DNA of 64,000 bases from Viscum album (GCA_963277665.1 OY728122.1:1980786883-1980850882), one strand, 5' to 3'; counted from the stretch's first letter, positions 38,532-51,587 are shown. Notes: generated by a model from the letters alone, not told the origin. Numbers and translations are program-made.

Positions 38532-41500
38532 TAATGAATAGTGAAAAATACTGTATTTTATTTCAAAAGTACTTTTTAATCTAATTTATTTATAAGGTTA
38601 CATTATCTTTTTAATTGGGTTTAAAGTGTAATTAGAATATATTTTTACCATTTAATCCAATGGTGGTCATTAGATGTAATTTCAATTTTCAATTGGATGT
38701 AAAAACAAGTCAATCTTTTTATAAATTTTACTTCTTAAAAACCCATCTTTGGTTTTGACAACGGGAATTATTTTTAAATTAGTTACTGCTATTTCTTTGT
38801 TTGGAGTTTGGTAAAATGGATTGCATATTTTTAATTAGAAGTTCCAAATTCTGTAATTAAGACTGTTTTGTTTTTGACATGATGAATAGTAATTACGGTA
38901 ATTATTTTTAATTACCCTGATTAATTAGTAAATCAGGTAAAAAGGGTAAACAAAATAATGTTATAATAATATAAAATTACCCATCCATGTGTATTAATTC
39001 TATTTTTGTGTCATGTACAACCATGGGATTCCTTGTTCCAACTTTTGGATCCCATGTAATAACTTTAGTATGATAGTGAAGTTTTATCATATTATTTTTA
39101 AAGAAAGGAATATAATACTGATGTATGTAACACCTAAGTAAAATAAATTTTTTTATATAAATGATATATTTGTCTATAAATAGTAATTGGAAAGATCAAA
39201 AGATTTCCAACATTTTGATATTTTATTTAGAATTTTTAGACAGTAAATAAATAATTTTTTTTGACACAATGATGATGCTGTTATTACTTCATTAATGAAA
39301 GATTTAAATAAATGATATTATAAGTGTTAAAATAATTTTGTTTTGAGACATTGGATGATATCCAAGAATTTTATATATGAGTATGATTTTTAAACATTAT
39401 GTTAATACTGTTATAAAACGTAATAAAGCTTTTATTCCTTTATCAAAAGTCAACTACCAAATAGTGTCAAAATTGGCATAAATGAGATTTTAAAACAAAT
39501 GTAATTTTATTAAATGGTATAATAGTCCATAAAATATAATATTCTTCCAAATGACATATTATATATTACTAAAATCATTATTTATACAATTATGGGACTA
39601 TTTTCATTTTAATGTAACTATTATGACCTTATATTTTGAAAATAAAAAAAAGACGTAGTTTGAATTATTAATTTTAACTAAGTGTTAAAATTAAAAGATA
39701 AGGTGAATTATATGACCTCCACTTGTCTAAATATGGTTGGTTGAGTGGATTTCTACCCCTTAACCTCTTATCCTCGAAATAAACCATTTTGGAACCATTT
39801 TAATTAGAAAAACATTTTATAATAAATAAATATTTACATGACATTCCATGAGTGCCCCTCCTCCCCCTTATAAAAAGACATCACCTCTACCCATTACTCA
39901 CACATCTAAATACCTTAGCTCGTCTAACCTCTACTCATGTTATCTCTACACATCCCTCCATTACTCCTAGAATCCACACTTTGAGTATATGCCTTTCCAT
40001 GGACGTCTTTGGCTCAAATCAAAGAGTTACCCAATTTTGAGGTAATGTCTTCTATCAAGTTACTTTATTTTATTTTCCTTCTTCGCTCACCACTAAAATT
40101 ATTTTTTTTTTCCATAACAACACCATAATACTCAATATAAAAATATTTTTTATGAGATGGATTTTATTTACACTTACACACACCTTCGTTTAGTGGTTAA
40201 AGAACATACTGTCTCTGTGGGTAGAGAATTACTGCCTCACGAAACGATGAAGGTTCTATCTTCTCTTAACTCATTTTCATGGTGGACATTATGATGTCAC
40301 TATATTTATATATGATATATATGGTATTTATTCTTTCTATATGTTTATGTATTTTATGTTTAAATCATATCATTATTCTTTTCATGTCGTGTAATTGCGA
40401 CAATTTCATCTATGGATGTGTGGACTACCGCCCCCTCAAGTGATGTGACTCGTTAATGAGATACATGGAATGTATAAAGAGTAAAATGAATGAACTTTTT
40501 TTAACAATATAACATATATATTATAATGGAATTATAATATATATTTGTCTAATTTACTTTTAATTCCTTTAATGTGACAATGAAATGAATGTAGCGTTTA
40601 AGGGTACGTATGGCCTACCATCTCCATGAATGGTGCATTTCATTTTTTTATCTCCAAATGTTATGTAATAGTATAAAATGAATATATACTGGATATATAT
40701 GATATTTAAATAATTAATACTATTCTGGAGTTGATTTACTTCTAACTACATGGACAACTATTTTCAAACAAGTTTATTTTTGACTCTTATACCAAACATC
40801 GACAAAAAGTATGATATGAACTCACATAATTAACTGATTATTGTAACATTGTAATATGTGATATGAATTGAATAATGAACTTTAAATTAATTAATTAAAA
40901 AATTATAAATTTACCTATTTTCATTATTGAGGATTATAATGAATTAACGGGAACAAGTTGGACTCGAGTTAAAGGAATCCTACCTCTCTCTTTCTTTTTA
41001 AGTACTCTATTTAATTTCATTTATTTTAAGCTCCTATTTCTTATGTTGGGGGATGTCATTTTATATTACTCTTACCGTAATTTTTATTTTCATATGATTA
41101 GGGACCATATTTTATCTCATCAATCCATTATTTGGACGTTTTAAGTGGCATCGTTAGGCTGTCGAGTTTTCGTAAGAGATTTTTCATCTCACGTTTATTC
41201 CCGTGCGATTCATGCTACATTTTACAATATTTCCTTTTCGGTGGTGTGTGTACTTAGCATGATTGTATTAATTGTGTAATATACTTTAATTTATGGGAAT
41301 TTACATCTTAATTGTTTGATTCTTCTTTAATGGGGTTTACGATTCAAAAGTTACCCAAATCGGTAAGGGAACCATTCACACTTGTCTTTTCAAAAGAATT
41401 CCTTTTGTTATGTCTTTTAATTTACATATTATTATGTTGCTATATGTTATTATATATCCTTGTTGATGTAAATTTTAATTATAATTGATGACATACCATT

Positions 41501-42827
41501 TTCTCTCTCATCAACTCATTTTCTGAATTTTAAAGTGACGCCATTAGGCTGTCGAAATTCTGTAAGGGAACTTCTTAACCCAATTTCAATTCTTTGGGTT
41601 AAACCTATATTTCTTGATTATGTCGTGCTATTAATATGTGTGGATGACCTCTGATTGTTTTAAACATAATATCCACTTATATTGGATGTATTTATATTTG
41701 TCATACATAATTATGTAATTCATTTATCCTTAATCTAAGGATACCATATTTGTACGGGACATCATCTAAATCTCCATTCATTGAGGCATATGTTTATTTC
41801 TACACTACTTTATTTTATACAGTGTATAAAACCATTTTGTATTTTCATTCAAAGGGAATATTTTTACTACTATGTGTTTTACTAAACGACAAAAAGGAAT
41901 GTTTCTTTTTTTAACGTAAGCGGTGACAACGACCTTTTTCGCCGCCATGAGTATTATTTGATCAAAGGATTCCTTAACAAGATGTAATGTTTTCCAAAGA
42001 AAAATAAATACCATATACTATTTTTACGTATTTTGGTATTGAAAATGGTTTTTAGAATGGATTTATTATTTCAATATCATAAAATGTTATATTTTTGTTG
42101 CAATGTGTAAATGTTATGTTTTTTATGCATGTTTTATGTGATACGATTATGTTATGGTTCTCGGTCATTGTTTATGAAGTCAAGTGGTTCTGTGATAAAC
42201 TAAGGGTCGGTGATCCCAAGATAGCTCTCCAATTCATTGGGTAATGAAAAGTAGTTAAATACTATGATTTCTACAAAGAGATTTAGGGAATATACTGTGA
42301 TGGTTATTCCAATTGTACCCATGAGTATAACTCCCTACGTAAGAATGTTATGAATGCATCATGTTACCTTTATGTCTTATGATTTCTAGGAATTATTCAT
42401 AAATCTTATGATTTAATGAGGTATGATAAAGTTATTATGTTTTAAGAGTAAAGTATGATTTCATTCATTGTTATGTATACATGAACTAATGTTTTCTTTC
42501 CGTATTTTTATATCCCTTACTGATCTTTTTATGCTCATCCTATGTTTTTGAAAAAAAATTCACAAGTCAAGGGAAACGTACATGATGTGATGATAGTGTC
42601 GAAGAACTATTAAGAAAGAAACCATGTTTTATTTTAAATATGTTTCCTTTGATGGAAAAAAATTAATACTATTTTTCATGTAACCACCTTGTTTAAATGT
42701 TCAATGAAATGCATGATTTGTGACCTAATTATCTAAAACTCTACACCAAAAAAGATCCTCAATGTGAATTGTTGAAATAAATCAAGATTAAGTAATGTTT
42801 AATGCTGGGGCCTTACATTTTCCCCAA

Positions 42828-42832
42828 ATTAA
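42828..42832. repeat. Right target-site duplication of the array (TTTTC)
   Basis: TTTTC directly follows the final LTR end at 42827. The uninterrupted sister LTR reads GAGGTTTTACCCAAAT at 50036-50051, which is the empty-site version of GGTTTTC|array|TTTTCCCCAAAT. Confidence 0.85.
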
Positions 42833-44372
42833 TTACCTGAACATGCTATTAGTATTGAACCATTATAATATTTATATTAATTATTTTATATAATAAATAA
42901 AATAGTACAACAATTTCCAGTAAGAACAACACCTCCTTACTAATCCATTTTTCACCCAAATCGCCACAATGTAAGGGTATGTCAAAAAACAAGTCATAAA
43001 CCCTTTTACCATCAGATATGAAAACAAAAAATTCATCTTTCATATCAGCATCCATAATACAAACATAAAAATAATTTTTTCACACACTCAACGCGATGTA
43101 ACAATCATGGTGGAACATCTCGTCCAAGTCCTTTTACTCCTTTCCAAACCTAGTGGTACTTCATACCCACTCAGCTGTTATGGTGGCCCTTCTGTCCAAA
43201 ATCTTTCCCTAGTTTATAGTGGCACTCCCCACCCACTCCCCATCAATACAACATGTAAAAAATTTCCCTAATACATTAAGAAAGAATATGCACCCACCAA
43301 ATCCACAACAATATTCAAACCACTAATTCTCAACAAAATGATCACTTAATCCACTACTATTCCAAACTCATATTACAATAAAACCAACCTTTTTATTGAA
43401 AATCCTTTCCACAAACCATTTCATAAATATACCCCTAGAAAAAACTTTAAAATCAATATTTTAAAACCAGACAATAAGAACATTCAAATACAATAACCTA
43501 TTATCCCCAAAAAACCAAAAAACATAACAAATGGAATTTCCATCAAGATTCACTCATCCAAATAATAATTTATTTCAAGAAACCCCAATTAATTGAATGA
43601 ATTGATTCATGTTCTAGAAAAATTGAGTTGAAAGTGAAGCCACCAACCTTAGGGTTTCAGTGATGTCGACCAAGTCATAACCGCACCCTAAATCTGTGTG
43701 AAATATCCACCAGAACCACCTTAAATCTATTTCATATCATCAAGAATCCCAAATACCATAATTTTATGCAATTAAAACCCTATATATACATGATATTTAT
43801 GTATATCTAGAAGACCAATTAGGAGGGAGAGTTAGATCTAAGGTAATCCAATAAATATTAATGAGAGGAGACTTACTAGAGAATAATCGCCATCACCGCG
43901 CATTAAAAACCCTTCAATTCGCTTCCAAAATGAGTGGGAGAGATGGCCTAACCTGTGAGAACCAAAAATAATGAGTGGGGTTTGAGTTGGGGAATAAATG
44001 AACAATTTTTGGAAAACCCTTAATGATATCATTTTTTAAAACCCTACATTATTTGTAGTGCACAGTTAGTTCGCACGTTTAGACAAATAGTATACTAACT
44101 GTGCTCCTGTAACTATAAAAAGGGGACTCTCATGGTTAACCACCATGGATATAAAATCTATGTGCCAACTATGTGGATTTCTCCATCCCCAACCGCATGG
44201 ATTCTTGTATTTTTTTTCTTAGTTTCCCTTTATCATTATCAGACTATGTACCCTTTAAAAATTATCTAAATATATACAAAACCTTTCAAAACTCTCCCAA
44301 ACATTACCCAAAAACTTCAGTCATAGAAAAATTCATAAAAAAGGTTACATACTTCAAAATAGGGGTGCTACT
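42833..44372 (-). repeat. Host gypsy 3' LTR, proximal piece right of the array
   Basis: Resumes the LTR interrupted at 5233 and aligns by eye with 50046-51587. Shared landmarks include a TTTTTCACCCAAATC block, a TTTCCAAACCTAGTGGTAC block (43143-43161 against 50358-50376) and a GGGTGCTAC end. Together the two pieces are about 2.07 kb, equal to the uninterrupted sister LTR. The boundary with the internal region is at about 44372, followed by the polypurine tract. No gene is seen in it. Confidence 0.8.
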
Positions 44373-44387
44373 TTATCCCCACCATTA
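44373..44387 (-). other. Polypurine tract of the host gypsy element
   Basis: Read on the minus strand, GGTGGGGATAAAG lies directly before the 3' LTR start (TAGCACCCC...). This is the plus-strand primer position and confirms the minus orientation. Confidence 0.6.
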
Positions 44388-44559
44388 GACTTTATATCCT
44401 CAAAAGCTAGAGAGAAACCTTTTTACTGAAAGATCCCAAGATATTTCTCAACCATCTCTTTATATGGATCCCATATATCCTCCAGAATATGAATATTCTA
44501 CCACAAAAACTAAACTACACCGATTCTTTTACCCTGAAAGAATTTCTCATTCCTATCCA

Positions 44560-45900
44560 CAATATGAACTACCATGTGCACTAACGAAGCATCCAGATCT
44601 AGCTCAACATGATCCCATCATATCATAAGGTTAGGATCCGGTTGAAACATTTCAAATTGAGAAACATGAAACATGTTATGCACCACACTAAACCATGGTT
44701 AAAATTCCAACTGATTTTTACCTCTCCAACCCCATAAAGTATCTAGAGAGTCCTAATATACCTTGGATAGAACATGCCTTACTCTCCAAACCAATGATGT
44801 CCCAAACATGGAGTTATTATAAAAAACACATGATCTCTAAACCTGAATGAAAACAGTGATTGGCGATGGTCAAAAAATCATTTCTCATGACTCTGATCCA
44901 TCACCATTCTATTCCTAATCAACATGATCATCTACGTAGTATCTCAGACTTGACTTGGCCCAACCAATGATAATTCACATGTTTTTAACCTACATAGAGG
45001 AGATTGACATAGATACCCGTTAAATTATTCAAATAGAGCCATGTAAACGGAGGCCCAAAAAGTGTTATTATTTTATAATTCCACTGTAAAAAGTGATCCT
45101 CCCATGACCCACCAAAAACCATCACAAAATCTCATAACATATCTTCCAATGTTTTCATCATTCAATTGGATATCCCATCTGTAGGAGGATGGTATTCCAT
45201 ACACATCGTCAACTAACATCTAAGGGATTGTTGAATGTAATTATAAAAACTAGATGTTATCCTCAGATCTCTATCAAATAAAATCAAAACCAAAACACCA
45301 TGCCACTTTACAACCTCATAGATATAGATTTTGGAAAAATCCTCCACCATATGACCTTCATGAACTAGGATGAAATGGGCTGACTTTGGGAGCTGATACA
45401 GAATGACCCATATGGAATTATGATATTTGAACATTAATGGGAGACCAATAAAAAATAAATTTCTATATGTTACCACATTCATGTTGGGATAGATAATGAT
45501 TTCAAAATACCTGTCAGATGTTGATCCTCAGCCTTGACTTGCTGACAAGTCAAGCATCTCAAAAAAACATCAGCACATTACTTTTAATATCGACCTACCA
45601 AAATTGTGATTTCAATTATTTATACATTTCCATAAATATTTGATGGACAACCCATCTAGAATGATGATATGCACTAAGAAGTTTCTCTGGAAAAGCCTCA
45701 TGTACAACCATCTACGTCTGAAAAAAAACTGAATGTCAAATTGATTCCCAGACCTCAATGGTCTCCACACTGTTGAGTTTTGTCCATATCTCCATTCATT
45801 CAGAATCAGAAACATTTGCCTATTTAATCAAACCAACCATGTCAAGAACCAATGAGTCCAGAAAGAAAACCTCTCTCATACCCCAGTCCTCACATTCCAA
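44560..45900 (-). pseudogene. Host gypsy integrase (decayed)
   Basis: Reading leftwards on the minus strand: a zinc-binding and linker remnant near 45.5-45.75 kb, then the catalytic core at 45213-45482. The core has a WVILYQLPKSAHFI-like segment, an EDFSKIYIYEVVKWHG segment and FDRDLRITSSF, which corresponds to the SDRDPRFTSxFW block bearing a catalytic Asp. The C-terminal part at about 44641-44686 contains VHNMFHVSQF and PDP, typical of plant gypsy integrase ends. Stops and frameshifts separate the pieces, so no intact enzyme is encoded. In life it would have joined the cDNA to host DNA. Confidence 0.8.
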
Positions 45901-45957
45901 CTGTATGTCGGTTATGGCTGACATCGACTAATAATTATTTGATACTTGTTTCACCAC

Positions 45958-46375
45958 TTAATCATACAACTTCTTACTTAATACATCCACCAGCGAATTT
46001 CCCAAACTGGGTGTGTACATCAAGTCAAAATTAAACATTTGAAGGTACTCCATATATCTCATTTGCCTCATTTTCAAATCAAATTGTGAGAAAATATTCT
46101 TCAAAATCTTATGATCAGTAAATACTATGAATTTCTCACTAAAGTGATAATGACACCACATTTTCAATGAATGAACTAGATATTCCAAGTCAAAAATCAC
46201 ACGATGGGTTGTTCTTATTATGAAAACTAATCTTCGATGATCCATACACAACCACATGATTCCATTTCATGAGAACACATCCTAACCCTAAACCCGATGT
46301 GTCACAATACAACATGAACCCTTTCCCTTGTTTTGGAAAACCCATGATTGGTGTTAAGGTAATGAGACCCTTCAT
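45958..46375 (-). pseudogene. Host gypsy RNase H (frameshifted)
   Basis: Two overlapping minus-strand pieces. The upstream one (46190-46375) has GLITLTPIMGFP and YCDTSGLGLGCVL, matching the first catalytic Asp block (YCDAS.xGLGxVL) of gypsy RNase H. The downstream one (45958-46257) has VHSLKMWCHY, FTDHKILKNIFSQ and RQMRYMEYL, ending VDVLSKK (usually VADALSRK). A frameshift in 46190-46257 divides them. It would degrade the RNA strand of RNA-DNA hybrids during reverse transcription. Confidence 0.85.
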
Positions 46376-46389
46376 CTCTTTAACTTATT

Positions 46390-47240
46390 TATGACACAAC
46401 TAAATCCATTTAAATGGAACATTATTCTTTTTCAATGATAAAATTAGTGAGGCCAATCGTTATAAATCATGAGAAGCATCGATATTATCTAGCTAGTCCC
46501 AGGAAGATCTGTATCTTAAAAATATTCATTGGAGGTTGCCACTAAATAAAAGCCTTTATCTTTTCTGGATCAACTGAAATACCCTTTTCATAAATAACAA
46601 GGTCATGTAAATGAACCTCCTATATCCAAAAACTACACATCAGTAATTGGGAATATAAACGTTGATACCTATAGACCACCAACAGTATCATCATGTATTG
46701 CTAATGCTCCTCCATTTTCATGGGATACACTAATATATCATCAAAAAAATAAAATATAATGGAATAATGAAATTTCATAAATATTTTATTCATAAATTCC
46801 CTAAAAATGAATGGTGAATTCATTAATTCAAATGGAATAACCACATTCTTCTAATGGTCATATCTACTTTTGAATGATGTTATAGGAATATCATCTTTTT
46901 TTCACCTGCAATTGACGATATCTTGACCAAAAGTAAATATTCGAGACCATCGTGCTCCCATTAAATTTGAAAAAATAATAATAAATAAATCAAAGTGGAT
47001 ATTAGTTATTGAATGTAACATTATTTATCCTATGATTATATACATACAGCTGTAGAGTTTCACGTGCATTTATAAGGAAAAAAGTGGTGCTAACCATGGA
47101 GATGTGCTAGGCTGGATGAAGCCTTTGTTATATAACTCCTTTAACTGCACTTTCTATTTCCTCAATTATACTAGTGTCATTCAGTAAGATGGTAGTGATA
47201 TAGTTTTGGTCCCCAAAAGATGTTCAATATTATACTCCAC
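46390..47240 (-). pseudogene. Host gypsy reverse transcriptase (multiply broken)
   Basis: No long frame survives, but minus-strand segments are recognisable in order. YRQLQV near 46.91 kb corresponds to the GYHQIR block. A PFELMNSPF-type block lies near 46.83 kb. FFDDILVY at about 46727-46750 is the catalytic Asp-Asp motif. A GISVDPEKI segment lies near 46.57-46.60 kb, at the RT-RNase H junction. Numerous stops lie between. Confidence 0.8.
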
Positions 47241-47790
47241 TTATCTCATTGGGTGAATCCCAAATAATTCATTAGGAAATGAATCAAGAAACTGAACAAA
47301 TACTTTTAGATAATTTATTTGATCATCCCCGTCTATTGATTCCAATAAAAAATCCACCAATTGATTTGATATATCCCTAACCATTGCTACCAAAAATCCT
47401 GTTAGACCCTCCTTCACATCTTTCTCTCCTCTAAAGAGATGTTTGATTCCATTATCTAATGTAAAACTAATTTTTTGTTGATAACAATTGATGTGAGACT
47501 TAAACATAGTCAACCAATCTATACCCATGATTATATTATAAAAATCCATCTCAAGCACTGAGAAATCCCACATCAGTTAAACCTCATCACCAACTACATA
47601 AAATTTTTAAAAAATGAAATGATTGAATTTCTCTTTTTCCCAAGGGAGATTGAAGCATTGAAACTGAAGGCATAATTTCTATAGTTAAAGACATCAAACT
47701 AATATAATGAGAAGCAATAAAATAATGTGTAACACCCATATCAAACAACTCATACATCAAGATTGAAATTAAAATAATAGTACCTACCAC
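47241..47790 (-). pseudogene. Host gypsy protease (decayed)
   Basis: The upstream piece contains LFDMGVTHYFIA (47713-47751), the retropepsin active-site block usually read LFDSGATHSFI. The catalytic Asp remains, but the Ser of the D-S/T-G triad is Met. The downstream piece has FYNIIMGIDWL (about 47513-47550), the usual DVILGMDWL flap-end motif, followed by a linker with SFPNELFGI that leads into RT. A stop just upstream of the second piece breaks the frame. Confidence 0.8.
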
Positions 47791-47989
47791 CTTGGATAGT
47801 CCCTATTTATCATCCATCACAACTTGATTAGCTCCAAAAAGATGATTTCTTGCAACACTATTGACTTTATTGCCCCACTGAGGTGTTGTTGTATTTATAA
47901 AATCAACATGACTATCATTATTCTTCTGAAGAAGGGTCTGAAAATTCCTCCACATTATCAAGGAATATGAATTATATGACCCTTGAGGA

Positions 47990-49400
47990 GGTTTACAAAC
48001 ATATAAACATGGAGCATTATGACATTAATTCTGATGATTCCCCATATTCATACAGTTATGACATGCTCGAGGTTGTTTCATACAATCCTGCATGATGTGG
48101 CACATAATACCACATTAAAAATATTTGTTCTTACTTTGAGGATTCAAAATAATATTATTAGATACCTCCATTGGATCCTTAGCCATACTCCCTCCATGGA
48201 AAAAAGTGTTCCTCTTCCAATTGATCCCAAAATTAAAGTTACCACTATTCTCCATGGGTGCCAAGATGCTTCCTGCACATGTAGCTACCAAAATATCTTG
48301 TTCATCTATTGCATCTCTATTAACCATTTCCATGTAATCAATTAAACACAGAACTACTATTTAGAACGTATCCAGATTTGAAAATAATTCCCTTCAATGA
48401 TGTTATACCCACCACCTCAGGTGCAAAATACACTAATTTCATTAACAAAGCCCCATATTCTATTTCTGAGAGCTTCCCTTTCTTGATTTTTCGTAAATCT
48501 ATTTTGTTCTTTAATTATTAATGTATAAGGGTAGATATTTTTATTAAAAAATTCTTCAAAACATTCCAATTTCATTACTCAGTTCATTACAAAATGGAAA
48601 ACCTACTCCCACTACTGATGGGAAATATCTTCCAACATGTATGTGGATATCTTCAAATTTATCACTCCAAGTGTTCCAAAGAATTCAAATATCCTATTTA
48701 TTCTGTTCAACCATGCCTCCTCCTTTTCCAATTTCATATCACCAATAAAGATGTGTGGATTGTACTTTTCAAACATAACCTAATGATCAACATGATTTGG
48801 ATCATCCTCTTTATTCCTACTATCCACATATAAGAAATCATGAACTATACTCACCACATATTGCTGGTTCACCTCATTCTCTGGTGCAACCATATTTTCA
48901 AAAGCCTCCACCAATTGGTCTCTATGAAACCCACCCATGGCCACTTCTATTAATAAAAAACCTTAAGTATCACTCCTATAGAAAAAATACATTGAATTTG
49001 ATATTAAATTATGTCACTACTATCACGAGGATTTCCACTATATCACATTTCCTATATTTCACAGTTTTTTTTTAAAAAACCCAACATTTTATGAAAATCG
49101 ACCAATTTCAAAGTAGCACAACCATCCACAATTCAAATCCTCTCATTTGGAAATAATTCCTATATTTTCCACTAATCAATATATTCATATAATAATATAA
49201 ATCATCATGCCAAATGTAATACTCAATCCTAGTGGGATTTCATTTATAATAAGCAGGCCAGGAACATCTAATTGGATAAACCCTAAACAATGTGATCTTA
49301 AATTCCTATAAGGGTCTCCAAAACACTTATCCAACTCCCTCATTACTTTAAGTTCAGCGTAAAAGGTTTATCTATGTAATTTTATGATTTAAATTCGATG
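47990..49400 (-). pseudogene. Host gypsy gag remnant with zinc knuckle
   Basis: The position between protease and the 5' LTR makes this gag. At about 48022-48075 the minus strand reads a CHNCMNMG block with a Cys six residues after its end, a CCHC zinc knuckle whose His codon has become Asn and which also holds a stop. The remaining capsid part is too eroded to assign. Plus-strand frames of 80-108 residues here are antisense shadows. Confidence 0.65.
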
Positions 49401-49491
49401 TTCTAATAGTCAGTCTCTTTGTTACCATCCCAACTCATGGAATTACTAATAATGAGTGCCAACTCCAAGATGAAGAAAAATAACTGATGCT

Positions 49492-49516
49492 AAATGATCA
49501 GTTATTTGATACTACC
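49492..49516 (-). other. Degenerate primer-binding site of the host gypsy element
   Basis: On the minus strand, CTGGTAGTATCAAATAACTG directly follows the 5' LTR end. It resembles TGGTATCA... with a three-base insertion. Confidence 0.45.
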
Positions 49517-51587
49517 AGTAATGTCCCACCCCATCCTCCTTGGCTTTAGAAGGTGGTGTCATGCTACTTGGCCTTATGTTAAATTCCCAATTCCAAGAAG
49601 AATAAAAATAAATGTTGAGGGATTAAAGAACAGTTGGGGAATGATTTTTTCAAATAATAAACCAACCAACCAAAAAAGGCATTACAAAACAAAACTACAT
49701 GATGAATGTCAACAAACTAAACCATGATAACACATTTAAAAGGGACAACCAAACAACAAAACTCTTCTTTAATAATTCCCAAAAACCAATAAAACTATAT
49801 AACAAAAATCCAAATAGAAGATTTCTAAGATGAAAAAACACCAACATGACCCAAAAGAAACCATGCAACACTCCACAGCTTCATACCAATACCCATGATA
49901 GAAGCACCATAATACTACCCTAGAGTCCTAATGAACCACTAGAAAAATGAGATGATTTACCTTTGATTTTTTCTCAGAATACCACATCCAAAATAGAAGC
50001 CAAGCACCAAAGAAGGGGGTGAGTAACAATACTCAAGAGGTTTTACCCAAATGACTTCCCTACACACACAACTATGATTGAACTATTAGAACATTTATAA
50101 TAATCAGTTTATATAATACATCAAATATTGCAACAAATTTCAGTAATTGAAACACACCCTTACCATTAAATTTTTCACCCAAATCCCAAAAATACAAGGG
50201 AAGACAAAAAATCCATAATACCTTTTAACCTAAAATTTGATCACAAAAAATTCAACTTTCATAGCCACATGAATAATTGATACATATCAATAAAGTTTTA
50301 GACACTCAACCCAATGTAATAATCACAGTGGAACCTCTCTTCCATGAATGTTCACTCTTTTCCAAACCTAGTGGTACGTCACACCCACTTATACTTCATG
50401 GTGGCCCTTATATACAAAATTTATACCCATTTTGTAGTTTTAATTTCCACCCACTCCTAATCTATCCAACACATACAAAAAGGAGAAAATCCATTACACA
50501 ATCATATACACCCACTAATGGCCCCATAATATGCAAACACCTAATTATCAAAAAAACAATCCCTTTACAAATTACCATGCCAAATTAATATCCAAATAAA
50601 ACCACCACATGTATTGAAACCAATTTTCACAAAGCATTTTCAAAAATACACCCACGCAACCAATTTTAAAATCAATATTTTAAAATCCTACAATAAGAAC
50701 ATTCCACCGCAAAAAACCCATTTTCACAAAAAAAAATCCACTATAAATCACAAAGGGAGTTTCCATAAATCATCACACATCATAGTAGAAATTTATTTCA
50801 TGAAAAACAATTAATTTAATGAAATTCGTATAGTTCTAATAAAATTATGCTGAGAGAGAATACACATTATTTTTTTTTGTTATCAACAAACTCACATCCG
50901 CAACACAAATCCTAGTTAAATCCCCACTAAAACTACATTAGATATCTTTCCTACCATCAACATGCACTTATCTCATAATTTTATGCAACAAAAACTCCAT
51001 ATCTACATTCAATGAATGTAGATATAGGAAACTGGGAGAGAGAGAGATCTAGATCTATGGAAATCCAAGAATAATCCAAGAGATGAGACATAATGGAGAT
51101 GAATCACCGTCACTACACCATAAAAAACCATTGAATCAATTAAAAAATTAGTGGTAGAGGTTACAAAACCCTTTCAAAGCATCAATCATGAGAATGGATT
51201 GATTTGGGATTGAAATGAAGTGTTTTGGGAAAACCCAAAATGGTCGGGGTTTTTGAACCATAATTTAACTACCGCACTTGGATAGCTTGCACGGTTTGAA
51301 AAACCGTATGCTATTAATTCACCTTCTATTATCTCAATGGTGGCTCACATGGTTTCCCTACATGGATAGACAAACCGTGAAATAAATATGTGGAGCCCTC
51401 TATCCCATATTGTATAGTTTTTTGGGTTTGTTTCATGGTTTCCCTTAATTGTTGTCAAACCGTTCACCCTTTAAAAAGCTTACAAACCTCCAAAAAACCA
51501 TTCGAAACTCCCTCAAACATTTCCCAAGAATATTAAACACAAAAATAGACACAAAAAGGATAAAAACCACTAACCGAGGGTGCTACA
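49517..51587 (-). repeat. Host gypsy 5' LTR (intact-length sister LTR, empty site for the array)
   Basis: 2071 bp. On the minus strand it starts TGTAGCACCCTCGG and ends ...GGGGTGGGACATTAC. It aligns along its length with 4705-5233 plus 42833-44372 and runs uninterrupted through GAGGTTTTACCCAAAT (50036-50051), where its sister holds 37.6 kb of array. Divergence between the two is high, so the element is old. Confidence 0.8.

Larger units (their letters stand above)
5234..42827 (+). mobile_element. Tandem array of a large-LTR non-autonomous retroelement (6 LTRs, 5 internal regions)
   Basis: Head-to-tail units of about 6.24 kb. The marker CCCCTCCTCCCCC-type block recurs at 7049, 13283, 19525, 25762, 32746 and 39855. 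The intervals are 6234, 6242, 6237, 6984 and 7109, and the two long ones contain secondary insertions. Each unit is an LTR of about 4.78 kb (TGTAAC...CCTTACA), then a TGGTATCAAAGG primer-binding site, about 1.45 kb of internal sequence, an AAAAGGGGGAAGGA polypurine tract, and the next LTR. The array starts and ends with an LTR, so neighbouring elements share LTRs. No gag, protease, RT or integrase was found, so the element depended on proteins supplied by another. This fits a LARD-type element (very long LTRs, no pol). Single inserted element size would be about 11 kb. Confidence 0.9.
37171..42827 (+). repeat. Array LTR 6, interrupted by a LINE-like insertion; closes the array
   Basis: 5657 bp, TGTAAAATTCCTGG to ...GGGGCCTTACA. 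Removing the 857-bp insertion (37675-38531) and one target copy gives about 4.78 kb. It ends at the array's right target duplication. The conserved short frame is frameshifted near 40273 and its ATG is GTG, so this copy is the most decayed there. Confidence 0.86.
4705..51587 (-). mobile_element. Ty3/gypsy LTR retrotransposon (host of the tandem array)
   Basis: A complete but decayed gypsy element on the minus strand. Its right (5') LTR is 49517-51587. The gag-protease-RT-RNase H-integrase remains run leftwards from 49.4 to 44.6 kb. Its left (3') LTR is 4705-5233 plus 42833-44372, split by the 37.6-kb array. Domain order with integrase last is the Ty3/gypsy order. On the minus strand the LTRs start TGTAGCACCC (right LTR) and end ...GGGATGTTACA (left LTR), giving TG...CA ends. 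Flanks AATTA (4700-4704) and AATTC (51588-51592) are a plausible 5-bp target duplication with one mismatch. Many stops and frameshifts show it is long dead. Confidence 0.85.

Noticed and set aside
5234..42827. A satellite or centromeric array
   Set aside because: The 6.24-kb period is explained by LTR plus internal region, with primer-binding site, polypurine tract, TG...CA ends and a target duplication. The array has only five and a part units.
48019..48345. A 108-residue plus-strand frame
   Set aside because: It is antisense to the gag zinc-knuckle region of the host gypsy element, and the meaningful reading is on the minus strand.
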